Shown here piece by piece: positions 17,901 through 26,080 of a stretch of DNA of 35,678 nt (positions within the stretch are counted from its first letter, which is position 1; each line of letters begins with the position of its first letter). The notes beneath the pieces are model-generated. The model worked only from the letters and a program-made list of their open reading frames with translations, had not been told where the DNA came from and ran no database searches. Position numbers and translations under genes: made by a program. This DNA is from an uncultured Lachnospiraceae bacterium (lineage in GTDB: Bacteria > Bacillota > Clostridia > Lachnospirales > Lachnospiraceae). The stretch covers positions 1 to 35,678 of the forward strand of contig CAMWJC010000030.1 in assembly GCA_947174495.1 (NCBI GenBank), written 5' to 3'.

Positions 17901-19108
17901 GCCAGCACATCCAGACACCCCTCCGGAGGATTAGTTCTTTCCACCTTTCCCTCTCCAGCAAGCTGTGCCGTCATTCCACAGAGAATGCTTTCTGCCGGTG
18001 TCCTTGGAAACATGTACATGACACTTGTCCTTCCCGGATTATGTCCGGCTCTTCCCAATCGCTGCATCGTCCCGGAAACCGTACGCGGACATCCCACCTG
18101 CAGCACCTGATCGATCTCTCCCACATCAATTCCCAGCTCCATGGAAGAGGTTGCGCACAAAAGCCGAAGCCTTCCCTCCCTTAAGGCTTGTTCCGTTTCC
18201 TGCCGCTGCTCTTTGGAAAGGCTTCCATGATGAACACGGGCAAAATCCTCTCCGCCTATAAGGTTTACATAATATGCTAATTTTTCCGCATACCGCCTGC
18301 CCTCTACAAAAGCAATCACACTCTGATTTCCCTGACAATATTGATACACCACTTCTGAGAGTTCCTGCCAGAGCGGATCTTTCCGCCTCTTACTGCTGTC
18401 TACATAGGATCCCAGAACCTGAATCTGTATCTTCTTATTCATGGGCGGCGCTACAATCTGAACCGGCTCCGGCGCCAGATAACTTGCGGCTGTCTGAAGA
18501 GGCGAAATCGTGGCGGACAGTCCGATACGCTGCAATGCATATCCGCAGAGCGCATCCAGTCTGGCCAGCGAAAGCATAAGATGTGCTCCGCGCTTTGTGT
18601 CAATAAGCGCATGAAGCTCATCAATGATAACTGCCTTTGCCGTACATAGCACGCTTTGTCCGGTTTTACTTGTCAGCATCAAATACAGGGATTCCGGCGT
18701 GATAATCAGAATATGCGGCGGCTTCCTTATCATCTTCTGCCTCTGCGCCGATGTGGTATCTCCGGTGCGGATGCCCACGGTGATCAATTCCTCTCCTCCC
18801 ATTCCCTCCAGCGGCTTTTTCAGATTTTCACGGATATCCGCTGCCAGCGATTTTAAGGGCGACACATAAATAAGCTGCAATTCCTGCTTCAGCCTGCCCT
18901 CTTCCGCCTCTCTTTTTAACTTGTCTAAAAACACCAGAAATGCCGAAAGTGTTTTACCGGTTCCTGTAGGCGCCGACACAAGCACATGGGCCCCTCCGGA
19001 AATTGCAGGCCATGCCGCTTCCTGCACCGGCGTCGGCTTTCCCAGAGTACTTTTAAACCAGTCTGCTGTTCCTGCATCAAATAATTGTAAGCAATCTGTT
19101 TCCGGCAT
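14945..19108 (-). CDS. lhr: Lhr family DEAD/DEAH-box ATP-dependent helicase
   Basis: This 1387-residue superfamily 2 helicase of the Lhr (large helicase-related) type translocates on single-stranded DNA and unwinds DNA or RNA:DNA, with a role in DNA repair in studied bacteria. Visible motifs are the Q-motif KPTPVQ, Walker A APTGTGKT (46-53), YVSPLKSLAADI, TPESLYLML, Walker B IIDELHAL (163-166), GLSATISP, and the RecA2 motifs LLCATSSMELGIDVG and QRLGRAGHNPG. A winged-helix and beta-barrel core follows to about residue 850, and then a long C-terminal extension as in full-length Lhr proteins. The ribosome site AGGGAGG supports the start. It has its own promoter, divergent from panT. Confidence 0.92.
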   Translation of the reverse strand: MPETDCLQLFDAGTADWFKSTLGKPTPVQEAAWPAISGGAHVLVSAPTGTGKTLSAFLVFLDKLKREAEEGRLKQELQLIYVSPLKSLAADIRENLKKPLEGMGGEELITVGIRTGDTTSAQRQKMIRKPPHILIITPESLYLMLTSKTGQSVLCTAKAVIIDELHALIDTKRGAHLMLSLARLDALCGYALQRIGLSATISPLQTAASYLAPEPVQIVAPPMNKKIQIQVLGSYVDSSKRRKDPLWQELSEVVYQYCQGNQSVIAFVEGRRYAEKLAYYVNLIGGEDFARVHHGSLSKEQRQETEQALREGRLRLLCATSSMELGIDVGEIDQVLQVGCPRTVSGTMQRLGRAGHNPGRTSVMYMFPRTPAESILCGMTAQLAGEGKVERTNPPEGCLDVLAQHLVSMAAFQSYEVDEVMRILPRAWPFRNVTKEDVKSVLAMLAGDYEHKREIPVRPRILYDRIHEKVEGDGYSRMLAVSAGGTIPDKGLYTVRTEGGIKVGEADEEFVYETRRGDRFILGAFAWKVTNIGRDTVTVIQAPVEGARLPFWKGELKGRDKETGKLFGRMLRNLNEAKDEEGLSRELEKMGLDISAGRQAAEYLGRQIASTGVLPSDRVVIAEHFTDASGNSQLMFHSIFGRRINAPLAMLAARRAGEELGINVSSVDEEDGFLLYAYGDKTFPEGLLYRLEPETAEGILATLLPAAPVFNIAFRYNCGRALMMGVRGKGRQPLWMQRLRSAEMLDQVVGEEEHPLIRETKRECMQQLWDVKGVRELLEKIRSGEILIHEVYTKTPSPMSLPLQWSQEAAVMYDYTPTPGGIHRTVEEALKQEKGLIRPEESELSRLQARDKLPEDEKQLHVLLMTEGDLAAGELEIPVKWLESLYAQGRAVYLEQGLWIAAEQAEEYREALEAANPEKILPVIRRMLRYRGGAEKEQIALRYGLDDEIIGEVLEILCQRGEVVKQSKKSREDGQEREAVIYYHAQLYQRAGIATLKKRRQEIKTSPASAYAALLLSGINSPIPGKESMELALSFFEGTTFPAAAWEEQILPARVKNYRGSLLDTLLSNGEYFWHMEEKGRIRFDRTDRIDWERKPEFDTKQLTEKEKILVEALSKRGASFMQALNGVLEGESPYDTLLSLMEKGIVCADSFVPVRQWLEREKMQKSTARYRVGVRVKALQAGRFDLVRPVREFTLEEKMKSCFDRYRVLCRETAAFCGFSWQEALSILRVQEYTGQVRRGYFVEGFSGAQFIRQEEFGGVTSMLLHPPGEICWISAADPMQPWGKLLPHKEGREFVNIPGNAVALQGGMPIAVFERQGQVLRIFEQTSLEEDSLEEALHLFVESYRRGRIFTDKKRILVKEYPKEIASLLEGCGFGREVSGYALYR

Positions 19109-19149
19109 TTCGAAATCCTCCCTTTACTACCTGTTCAATCGCTGAACTT

Positions 19150-19178
19150 ATTTTATAACATCCGCCCACAACTGACAA
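19150..19178 (-). promoter_or_regulatory. sigma-A promoter for lhr
   Basis: Minus-strand TTGTCA (19173-19178), 17 bp, TAAAAT (19150-19155), about 40 nt upstream of the lhr ATG. It is back to back with the panT promoter, with the two -35 boxes about 23 bp apart. Confidence 0.55.
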
Positions 19179-19201
19179 ACATCATTTATAAAAACAAAAC
19201 A

Positions 19202-19230
19202 TTGTCAAAAAAATATCAATGTGGTATTAT
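19202..19230 (+). promoter_or_regulatory. sigma-A promoter for panT-coaX-coaBC
   Basis: TTGTCA (19202-19207), 17-bp spacer, TATTAT (19225-19230). Transcription would begin near 19237, giving a leader of about 45 nt. That leader contains an imperfect inverted repeat around CTCATTAACGAG, which could be an operator but is not strong. Confidence 0.6.
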
Positions 19231-19281
19231 GATGTTGTATTGTATCTCATTAACGAGAATAATAACAGGAGGAAACGTACC

Positions 19282-20109
19282 ATGAAAAATGAAAAAACCT
19301 ATGAACTCGTGCTTACGGCACTGTTCACCGCCATTATCGTCATAATGGCATTCACCCCGCTGGGATATATTCCATTAGTTGTGATCAACGCAACCATCAT
19401 TCATATCCCGGTAATCCTTGGAGCACTATTTCTCGGACCAAAGAAAGGTGCATTTTTGGGATTCGTATTTGGCTTAACCAGCTTCATCAACAACACCTTT
19501 AAGGCTGCCACAGCTTCAGCTTTCGTATTTTCGCCGGTTCTGGCAGCAAACGTAGTCGGCGTATCCGGCGTATTTAAAAGTATGTATATCTGCTTTGTCC
19601 CCCGGATTTTAGTGGGGATTGTTCCGTATTTTGTATATATTCTGATTCGGAAAGTATTAAAGGGCGAACAGAAAGTATGGCGTGTTGTGATCAATGCTGC
19701 GGCGGCAGTCATTTTATTTATTTCCGTAAGAGCATTTGTCAATAATCTGGTGAAAGGAATCAACGGACTAATCAGCACTCTGATCGGTCTGCTTATTGGC
19801 GTTCTGCTGTTTATTGTCCTTTCTCTCAGCACACAAAAGAAGGGCTCAGCAGGCATTGCTCTTGCCTATGCCGGCCTGACTGGCGCTTTCACTAATACCC
19901 TGTTTGTTATGAGCGGTATTTTCATTCTGTATAAGGATGCTTATGCAAATGCACTTGGAATTGCCGGCGATACCGTCATTGATGTAATCATGGGTATCAT
20001 CAGCTTCAACGGAATCGTGGAAGCCGTAGTTGCCGCCATCATCATAACTGGTGTGGGGCTTGCTCTTACACATGTAAAACCTATTAAAGAATTAAAGGAG
20101 AAAAAATGA
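19282..20109 (+). CDS. panT: ECF transporter S component, probably pantothenate (PanT-like)
   Basis: The 275-residue membrane protein has the hydrophobic pattern of an energy-coupling-factor substrate-binding subunit, with extra helices in the middle. The region TPLGYIPLVVINATIIHIPV followed by GALFLGPKKGAFLGFVFG is typical of S components. Its stop overlaps the coaX start (ATGA), so uptake and phosphorylation of pantothenate are translationally coupled, which is the basis for the substrate call. The start is the ATG at 19282 behind AGGAGG; the open frame back to 19219 would overlap the promoter. The shared EcfA/EcfT energising module is not in the window, as expected for a group II S component. 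Confidence 0.85.
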   Translation: MKNEKTYELVLTALFTAIIVIMAFTPLGYIPLVVINATIIHIPVILGALFLGPKKGAFLGFVFGLTSFINNTFKAATASAFVFSPVLAANVVGVSGVFKSMYICFVPRILVGIVPYFVYILIRKVLKGEQKVWRVVINAAAAVILFISVRAFVNNLVKGINGLISTLIGLLIGVLLFIVLSLSTQKKGSAGIALAYAGLTGAFTNTLFVMSGIFILYKDAYANALGIAGDTVIDVIMGIISFNGIVEAVVAAIIITGVGLALTHVKPIKELKEKK

Positions 20110-20882
20110 TTTTAGCAATTGATATCGGAAATACCAACATTGTTATTGGCTGTACCAAAAAAGAAAAAGTTTATTTTGTGGAAAGAGTTTCCACGAACAT
20201 TTCCAAAACGGAATTGGAATATGTTGTAGAGTTCAAAACACTTTTTGACTTGTATCACATTAACGTGGAGGAAATTACGGGATGCATCATCTCTTCGGTG
20301 GTGCCTCCCCTAAACAATATCGTAAGTACCGCCATGGAGAAGCTCCTCCATACCTCTCCCCTCATTGTGGGACCGGGGGTTAAGACCGGCTTAAATATTC
20401 TGATGGATAACCCGGGACAGGTAGGCTCTGACCTGATTGTCAATGCGGTAGCCGGATTGAAATATTACGGAGCACCCATCATTATGATCGATATGGGAAC
20501 CGCAACTACCATCAGTGTGGTGGACGAAAACAAGAATTACATCGGCGGTATGATCCTCCCGGGTGTCAAAGTATCCCTGGAATCACTGGTAAACCGTACT
20601 TCCCAGCTTCCCAGGATCAGTCTGGAAGCCCCCAAGAAGATCATCGGCACAAATACCATCGACTGTATGAAGAGCGGTATTATCATGGGACAGGCCGCCT
20701 GCATGGACGGCATGATCGAACGCATCTGGGAAGAGCTTGGTTATCAGGCAAGTGTGGTTGCAACTGGAGGCCTTGCAGGCTGTATCGTACCTTACTGTAA
20801 GAAAGAGATTATTTGTGACAATGAACTAACCTTAAAAGGACTGGATATCATCTACCGCAAAAATGCGGAGTCTGCTATTTGA
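20106..20882 (+). CDS. coaX: type III pantothenate kinase
   Basis: CoaX phosphorylates pantothenate to 4'-phosphopantothenate, the first step of coenzyme A synthesis. The 258-residue ASKHA-fold protein shows the phosphate motif ILAIDIGNTNIVIG (Asp6), PGQVGSDLIVNAVAG with the catalytic Asp109, and the second nucleotide motif MIDMGTATTISVVD (Asp129). Type III kinases need a monovalent cation and are not inhibited by CoA. It overlaps panT by 4 nt and is followed after 21 nt by coaBC, forming a compact salvage operon. Confidence 0.97.
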   Translation: MILAIDIGNTNIVIGCTKKEKVYFVERVSTNISKTELEYVVEFKTLFDLYHINVEEITGCIISSVVPPLNNIVSTAMEKLLHTSPLIVGPGVKTGLNILMDNPGQVGSDLIVNAVAGLKYYGAPIIMIDMGTATTISVVDENKNYIGGMILPGVKVSLESLVNRTSQLPRISLEAPKKIIGTNTIDCMKSGIIMGQAACMDGMIERIWEELGYQASVVATGGLAGCIVPYCKKEIICDNELTLKGLDIIYRKNAESAI

Positions 20883-20903
20883 TTTCGAGAAGGAGAACCA
20901 CAA

Positions 20904-22091
20904 ATGTTACAGGGAAAACACATTGTACTTGGCGTCACAGGCAGTATTGCAGCTTACAAAATTGCTTCGCTAGCAAGCATGCTGAAAAAACAAGGAGCTG
21001 ATATCACTGTTATCATGACCCCCAACGCAACAAACTTTATTAATCCCATCACCTTTGAAACATTGACAGGAAATAAATGTCTGGTGGATACCTTTGACCG
21101 AAATTTTCAATTCAGTGTGGAACACGTATCTCTGGCAAAGCAGACCGATGTATTTCTGCTCGCTCCGGCATCCGCAAATGTGATCGCCAAAGCGGCACAT
21201 GGTCTTGCCGATGATATGCTGACTACTACCCTGCTTGCCTGCCAATGTCCGAAGATTATTGCACCCGCTATGAATACGCGGATGTATCAAAATCCTATTG
21301 TCCAGGACAATATCAAAACCCTGCAGCATTACGGTATGGAAGTGATAACCCCTGCTGTAGGCTATCTGGCATGTGGTGATACCGGAGAGGGCAAAATGCC
21401 GGAACCGGAGCTTTTATACGACTTCATTTTAAAAGCTCTTTATCCCAAGGATATGACCGGTATCCGAGTACTGGTCACCGCAGGTCCTACCAGAGAGAAG
21501 ATCGATCCGGTTCGTTACATCAGCAACCACTCCACCGGCAAAATGGGTTATGCTATCGCCAAAGCGGCTATGATGCGCGGCGGTGAGGTAACTCTGGTAA
21601 GCGGCAAAACCGATATTGCGCCTCCTATGGGCGTGCACACTATTGATGTTTTGTCTGCTGCTGATATGGCACAGGCAGTAAAGGCATGTGCTGAAACTCA
21701 GGACATTATCATCAAGGCTGCCGCCGTTGCGGATTACCGCCCCAAGTATACCGCCGATGAAAAGATGAAGAAGAAAGACTCCGACCTTTGTATTGAACTG
21801 GAACGCACGGAGGACATTCTAGGCTTTCTTGGAGCTAATAAGAGAGAGGGGCAATTTCTTTGCGGTTTTTCCATGGAAACAGAAAATATGATCGAAAACT
21901 CCCGCGGTAAATTAGATAAAAAGAATCTGGATCTCATCGTTGCAAACAACTTAAAAGAAAAAGGCGCCGGTTTTGGAACCGACACCAATATTGTTACTCT
22001 TCTTTCCAAAGATGAAACTCTCCAGCTTCCTATATTGAGCAAAGATGAAGTTGCTCACCGGCTGCTTGATTACATTATGGAGCACAGGTAA
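20904..22091 (+). CDS. coaBC: bifunctional phosphopantothenoylcysteine synthetase/decarboxylase
   Basis: The 395-residue fusion carries out steps two and three of CoA synthesis. The CoaC flavoprotein domain (about 1-180) has the FMN fold start GVTGSIAAYK, the catalytic His74 (SVEHVSLA), PAMNTRMYQNP and the substrate-flap Cys157 in GYLACGDTGEG. The CoaB domain (about 187-395) joins cysteine to phosphopantothenate with CTP and begins VTAGPTREKIDPVR, with NHSTGKMG and the late lysine motif ANNLKEKGAGFG. The ribosome site GAAGGAGA is well placed. A strong hairpin overlaps its stop codon. Confidence 0.97.
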   Translation: MLQGKHIVLGVTGSIAAYKIASLASMLKKQGADITVIMTPNATNFINPITFETLTGNKCLVDTFDRNFQFSVEHVSLAKQTDVFLLAPASANVIAKAAHGLADDMLTTTLLACQCPKIIAPAMNTRMYQNPIVQDNIKTLQHYGMEVITPAVGYLACGDTGEGKMPEPELLYDFILKALYPKDMTGIRVLVTAGPTREKIDPVRYISNHSTGKMGYAIAKAAMMRGGEVTLVSGKTDIAPPMGVHTIDVLSAADMAQAVKACAETQDIIIKAAAVADYRPKYTADEKMKKKDSDLCIELERTEDILGFLGANKREGQFLCGFSMETENMIENSRGKLDKKNLDLIVANNLKEKGAGFGTDTNIVTLLSKDETLQLPILSKDEVAHRLLDYIMEHR

Positions 22092-22112
22092 CGTTTTCGT
22101 TTCCTGTGCTCC
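22079..22112 (+). terminator. coaBC: hairpin overlapping the coaBC stop codon
   Basis: GGAGCACAGG (22079-22088) pairs perfectly with CCTGTGCTCC (22103-22112). Inside, AACG pairs with CGTT around a TTTT tetraloop, with one T-T mismatch between the two stem parts. It is followed by CTCTTT rather than a clean U-run. It probably serves as a terminator and 3'-end barrier for the coa operon. Confidence 0.6.
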
Positions 22113-22128
22113 ACCTCTTTCACCAATC

Positions 22129-22170
22129 TCAATCGAACTCAATTGGGGTCAATTGAGCTCAATTGAGTTC
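22129..22170. repeat. period-10 tandem repeat of a self-complementary 10-mer
   Basis: Four consecutive 10-bp units based on CTCAATTGAG, itself a perfect palindrome, run through this stretch; the first two units are degenerate. The arrangement also forms an 11-bp inverted repeat (22135-22145 with 22160-22170). It lies between the convergent ends of coaBC and the hybrid kinase gene and stops 3 bases before the latter's stop codon. Confidence 0.75.
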
Positions 22171-22173
22171 CTA

Positions 22174-25100
22174 TCACTTAAGGTATTTTCCAAGCACTTC
22201 CATAAAAATCTCCATGTCAAGCGGCTTTGCAATATGAGCATTCATTCCATTCTTTAACGCTGCTTCCTTATCTTCTTCGAGGGCATTCGCCGTCATTGCA
22301 ATAATCGGAAGGTCTTTTACATCCTTCCGCGGCAGGGCGCGAATAGTTCTTGTTGCTTCATAGCCGTCCATAATGGGCATCTGCACATCCATTAAAACAG
22401 CATCATAATAATATTCTTCCGCCTTCTTTACCATATCCACCGCATCGGTTCCATCCGGAGCCGTTTCCACCTCAAATCCGGCTTCCGTTAAAATAACCTG
22501 CGCAATCTCGCGGTTCAACTCGATATCTTCCACCAAAAGAATCCTCTTGCCGCTAAAATCAGCCAATGTCCAAGGCGCTGCCGTCTCTTCCTTTTCTACC
22601 ATATTGTTTGCTGCCAGAAGCGCTGATTTTAAGTCTGACATAAAGAGCGGTTTTGCACAGAATCCCGTAACTCCTGCCGCCTTCGCCTCTTCCTCAATAT
22701 CCGTCCAGTCATAAGCCGTCAGTATGATAATTGGCGCCTCATTTCCCACTACACTCCGGATCTTCCTAGCAGTTTCCACCCCGCTGGTCTCAGGCATCTG
22801 CCAGTCAATAATATAGGTATGATAGGAATCTCCCTCATCATAAGCGATCTGCGCCCGGTATGACGCCTCTCTGCCTGAAGTCGTCCATTCAGCGCGCATT
22901 CCGATCTTCTTAAGCATTTTACTTACACTGTCACAGACATGGAAATCATCGTCTACCACCAATGCCCTTAATCCTTCCAGTTCCTTGATCTGTTCCGCGT
23001 TCTTTTCCACATCCTGCAGCTTCAGACTGAGCTCTACGGTAAAGGTACTGCCTTTACCTAATTCACTTTCAACCTCAATACTGCCGTTCATCATTTCAAC
23101 AATATTTTTGGTGATTGCCATACCAAGCCCCGTCCCCTGAATACCTGACTGCGTTACCGTTGTCTCGCGCTCAAAGGGCTCAAATATATGTTCCACAAAT
23201 TCCTGGGACATGCCTGTTCCGTTATCTTTAACAATAAAAACATAATCTCCGTACCCGTGCCGGAACGTGGTCTTCTGTATGATACGGAAAGAAATTGTTC
23301 CGCCTGCCGGCGTATATTTGACAGCATTACTAAGCAGATTAATAAATACCTGATTAAGCTTCAATGAATCCGCAATTACATCTTCATTGGCAACCTCAAA
23401 GGTGTCAACAAACAACTCCATCTGTTTTGCCTTTACCTGCGACTGAATAATATTCACCAGATTGTGCATCAGCTCAGAAATATTACATTCCTGCTCCTTA
23501 ATCTGCACCTTACCGCTTTCGATGCGGCTCATATCCAGAATATCATTGATCAGGCTAAGCAGATGGTTGCTGGAGGAAAGAACCTTCTGCAGACAATCCC
23601 TTACCTGCTCTTTATTATCAATATGACTGACCGCAATGGTTGTAAATCCGATAATCGCATTCATCGGAGTACGGATATCATGAGACATATTGGACAGGAA
23701 AGTGGTTTTTGCCCTATTGGCATGCTGTGCCTGCATCAGGGCATCCTGTAATGCCTGTGTCTGCTCTCTTTGCTTGCTCACCTGCTCCGTAATCTCTTTT
23801 GATACCACCATGACCATAATATCATCTGTATCGTTATCCTGAGTCATGATGAAGGACTGCCGGACGCACACAGCCTCTTCGCTGCCCTTTCCCCAGTAAT
23901 CCACATCAACTTCGGCCTCGCCTTGCTCAAAGCGTGCTTTCAGACTTTCAATATTTACCGTTCCGCTATAATCCTCTGCGGACTCTTCCGCCACAAATGT
24001 TTTCCACCGTTCAAAACATTCTGAAGCTCTACAAGGCGCCGAAAGTCCCGCCTTTTCAAGCAGGGAGATCTGCCCTCCGCCCAGCGTACAGGTAATGTCC
24101 TGCTCAATCAAATCCTTGGTCAAATTAAACTCAAAGGTGCTAAAAGCACTGGAAGTAATCGCAATCCGATACTGTCTTTCTTTCCGGTTTGCAATAGCCA
24201 TTTCTGCCTGAATTCGCAGTTCCTTTTCCTTGACTTCCGTAATATTCTGCCGTGTAAAGAGAACCTTGACTGCCCTTCCATCCTTTCTTTCAAGACAAAT
24301 CACATTCACATGTTCCCATTGTGTATGACCATTCCGCCATACATAGCACTCAAATCGTACATCGTTATGATTTTCCAATGACTGTATAAGGGAGTCTTTT
24401 GAAATCTGCTGCGCAAATTCCCTCCTGTCTTCTTCCTTATACAAAATAGCAGAAAGATGAGCCTTTAAATCCTCATAACGCCCGCTGACCGCAACCTCAT
24501 TGTACTCCGGCTTTGTTCCTGCAAGATATTGGTAAGTATCCGTTTCAAAATCTACCATTGCAAATCGGGTAAACAGGGTAGTGACTCCGCTGATGATATA
24601 CCCCATCTCCCTGTTTTCCTTCTCTAACAGTTTCCTTCCCCTTCTTGTCCGGAGCAGCACCATAATAATATAAATTACAAATAAACCGATCAGCATGGCT
24701 TCCAGCCAAATACCAACCAGATTTTCTTCTCTTATCATACTCTGCGTAATGTTTTTGGGAAATGTCTGCACCAGAACAAAATCATTCTCGGACAGATAAG
24801 TCACACAAATATTATCTGTTTTACTGCCGGAACCGCAGACAAAAGCTCCTTTTCCCCCGTTTGCAAAAATATTTCCCGCCTGAGCGGCAGTCTCCGCATC
24901 GATCACACCGGTTCTTGTCAATTCATCCAGTAAATGATCTGAATAGACATTATCTCCGGATTTTGCGATCACTCTTCCAGACGGTGTACAAAGAAAAACC
25001 TCCGCCGCTTCGCCAAAATACGTAGTAGACAACATACTTTGCAGGTATTCTTCTGCCAGAAAGGCACCCCGCAGCACGCCGATGATTTCTCCATCATACC

Positions 25101-25557
25101 AGACAGGCGTATAGAAGCATGCCATGATTTCATCAAAAAAGCGGGAATCAAATACAATTTCTATACCGCTTCCCCCATTAAGACCATCCAAATAGAAATT
25201 CCGTCCCGTCGCATCCGCCGTACGTCCATCCGAAACATAATCCGTACCTTCCATGTCTGTGTATATCATTGCATCGAATATGGAATTTTCTTCCATTCGT
25301 TCCAGCATCTGTGGAGTGACCGCAGGCTCGTTAATCCCCTCACCCACAAAATAAGAATATGTCTTGATACGATTCAGGGCATTGCTCAATTCTTTATCGA
25401 TCTGATCCGCTTTGATCTGCGCAGAGTCTGCTGCATAATTTTTGTTTCGCTCCTCAATACGCTCCTGGTTCCTTGTTGTATACCAATGAAATAAGACGAT
25501 TATGGCTGCCAAAAGAAAAAAGACATACACAATGTCCTGCAGTGATTTTTTTTTCAT
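22174..25557 (-). CDS. membrane hybrid histidine kinase with dCache sensor and two receivers
   Basis: This 1127-residue hybrid kinase has a transmembrane helix (about 9-25), an extracellular dCache-like ligand-binding domain (about 30-275), a second transmembrane helix (about 281-302), two PAS-like regions (about 320-440 and 460-590), HisKA with NMSHDIRTPMNA (His626), HATPase with KDNGTGM and GTGLGM, a first receiver (phospho-Asp918 in YIIDWQMP) and a second receiver (phospho-Asp1057 in VLMDVQMP). No output domain is present. The catalytic core closely resembles that of the other hybrid kinase in this window. The start is the ATG at 25557, 9 nt from GGAGG; the in-frame ATG at 25566 touches the Shine-Dalgarno directly. 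It is the last gene of a set with a soluble chemoreceptor-like protein and an unknown protein. Confidence 0.93.
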   Translation of the reverse strand: MKKKSLQDIVYVFFLLAAIIVLFHWYTTRNQERIEERNKNYAADSAQIKADQIDKELSNALNRIKTYSYFVGEGINEPAVTPQMLERMEENSIFDAMIYTDMEGTDYVSDGRTADATGRNFYLDGLNGGSGIEIVFDSRFFDEIMACFYTPVWYDGEIIGVLRGAFLAEEYLQSMLSTTYFGEAAEVFLCTPSGRVIAKSGDNVYSDHLLDELTRTGVIDAETAAQAGNIFANGGKGAFVCGSGSKTDNICVTYLSENDFVLVQTFPKNITQSMIREENLVGIWLEAMLIGLFVIYIIMVLLRTRRGRKLLEKENREMGYIISGVTTLFTRFAMVDFETDTYQYLAGTKPEYNEVAVSGRYEDLKAHLSAILYKEEDRREFAQQISKDSLIQSLENHNDVRFECYVWRNGHTQWEHVNVICLERKDGRAVKVLFTRQNITEVKEKELRIQAEMAIANRKERQYRIAITSSAFSTFEFNLTKDLIEQDITCTLGGGQISLLEKAGLSAPCRASECFERWKTFVAEESAEDYSGTVNIESLKARFEQGEAEVDVDYWGKGSEEAVCVRQSFIMTQDNDTDDIMVMVVSKEITEQVSKQREQTQALQDALMQAQHANRAKTTFLSNMSHDIRTPMNAIIGFTTIAVSHIDNKEQVRDCLQKVLSSSNHLLSLINDILDMSRIESGKVQIKEQECNISELMHNLVNIIQSQVKAKQMELFVDTFEVANEDVIADSLKLNQVFINLLSNAVKYTPAGGTISFRIIQKTTFRHGYGDYVFIVKDNGTGMSQEFVEHIFEPFERETTVTQSGIQGTGLGMAITKNIVEMMNGSIEVESELGKGSTFTVELSLKLQDVEKNAEQIKELEGLRALVVDDDFHVCDSVSKMLKKIGMRAEWTTSGREASYRAQIAYDEGDSYHTYIIDWQMPETSGVETARKIRSVVGNEAPIIILTAYDWTDIEEEAKAAGVTGFCAKPLFMSDLKSALLAANNMVEKEETAAPWTLADFSGKRILLVEDIELNREIAQVILTEAGFEVETAPDGTDAVDMVKKAEEYYYDAVLMDVQMPIMDGYEATRTIRALPRKDVKDLPIIAMTANALEEDKEAALKNGMNAHIAKPLDMEIFMEVLGKYLK

Positions 25558-25595
25558 CGAATACATCCTCCCTTTATGGCTTCAATCTTTTCGTT

Positions 25596-26027
25596 TTATC
25601 TGATCTTAATTCTATGTATCAGGTTTTGAATCGCCTCCTCTACCTCCTGATCTGTCGTAACAGGAGAACCCCCATTCACTTCGGAAAGCTTCATCAAATC
25701 CTCATTATTTAAAGTAATCACATGTTCCCGCGCGCTCTCCGGCTTAGGAATAACATATGCATCCATTTCTTTTTCCAGTTCATTTAACTGACGCATGATT
25801 GTGGTAATTTGGCTTTTCCCTAAATTAACAGCTTCAATCAGTTCGTTATAACTTTCTGTTATTCTCTCACATTCGGGAACATCCTCATAGATTTCTTCCG
25901 CATTGCTGGTGATCCCCGATTCGTTTCCATTCCCGAAAACATATCTGTTGTCTTTGATGTTTCTGTCAAGAAAATTAAGTGTCTGTGTTATTTTTCCACC
26001 TTCAACTGTAATGATAAGCTTTGCCAT
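25596..26027 (-). CDS. hypothetical protein between chemoreceptor-like and hybrid kinase genes
   Basis: I do not recognise a family for this 143-residue, acidic, soluble protein. It starts MAKLIITVEGGKITQ, has a probable coiled-coil stretch in the middle (about 55-90, with LIEAVNLGKSQITTIMRQLN) and a helical C-terminus. No signal peptide or membrane helix is present. A strong ribosome site (AAAGGAG) supports the start. It lies 53 nt after the chemoreceptor-like gene and 38 nt before the kinase gene on the same strand. A role as an adaptor or signalling partner of one of these is a context-based guess only. Confidence 0.75.
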   Translation of the reverse strand: MAKLIITVEGGKITQTLNFLDRNIKDNRYVFGNGNESGITSNAEEIYEDVPECERITESYNELIEAVNLGKSQITTIMRQLNELEKEMDAYVIPKPESAREHVITLNNEDLMKLSEVNGGSPVTTDQEVEEAIQNLIHRIKIR

Positions 26028-26080
26028 GATTCTATCTCCTTTAGAACTTTTATTTAAACACTTTTATAACCTTTTAAAAA

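Noticed and set aside
17486-18184. Long plus-strand open frame opposite lhr
   Set aside because: The composition is shadow-like and there is no ribosome site; the opposite strand encodes conserved helicase motifs throughout.
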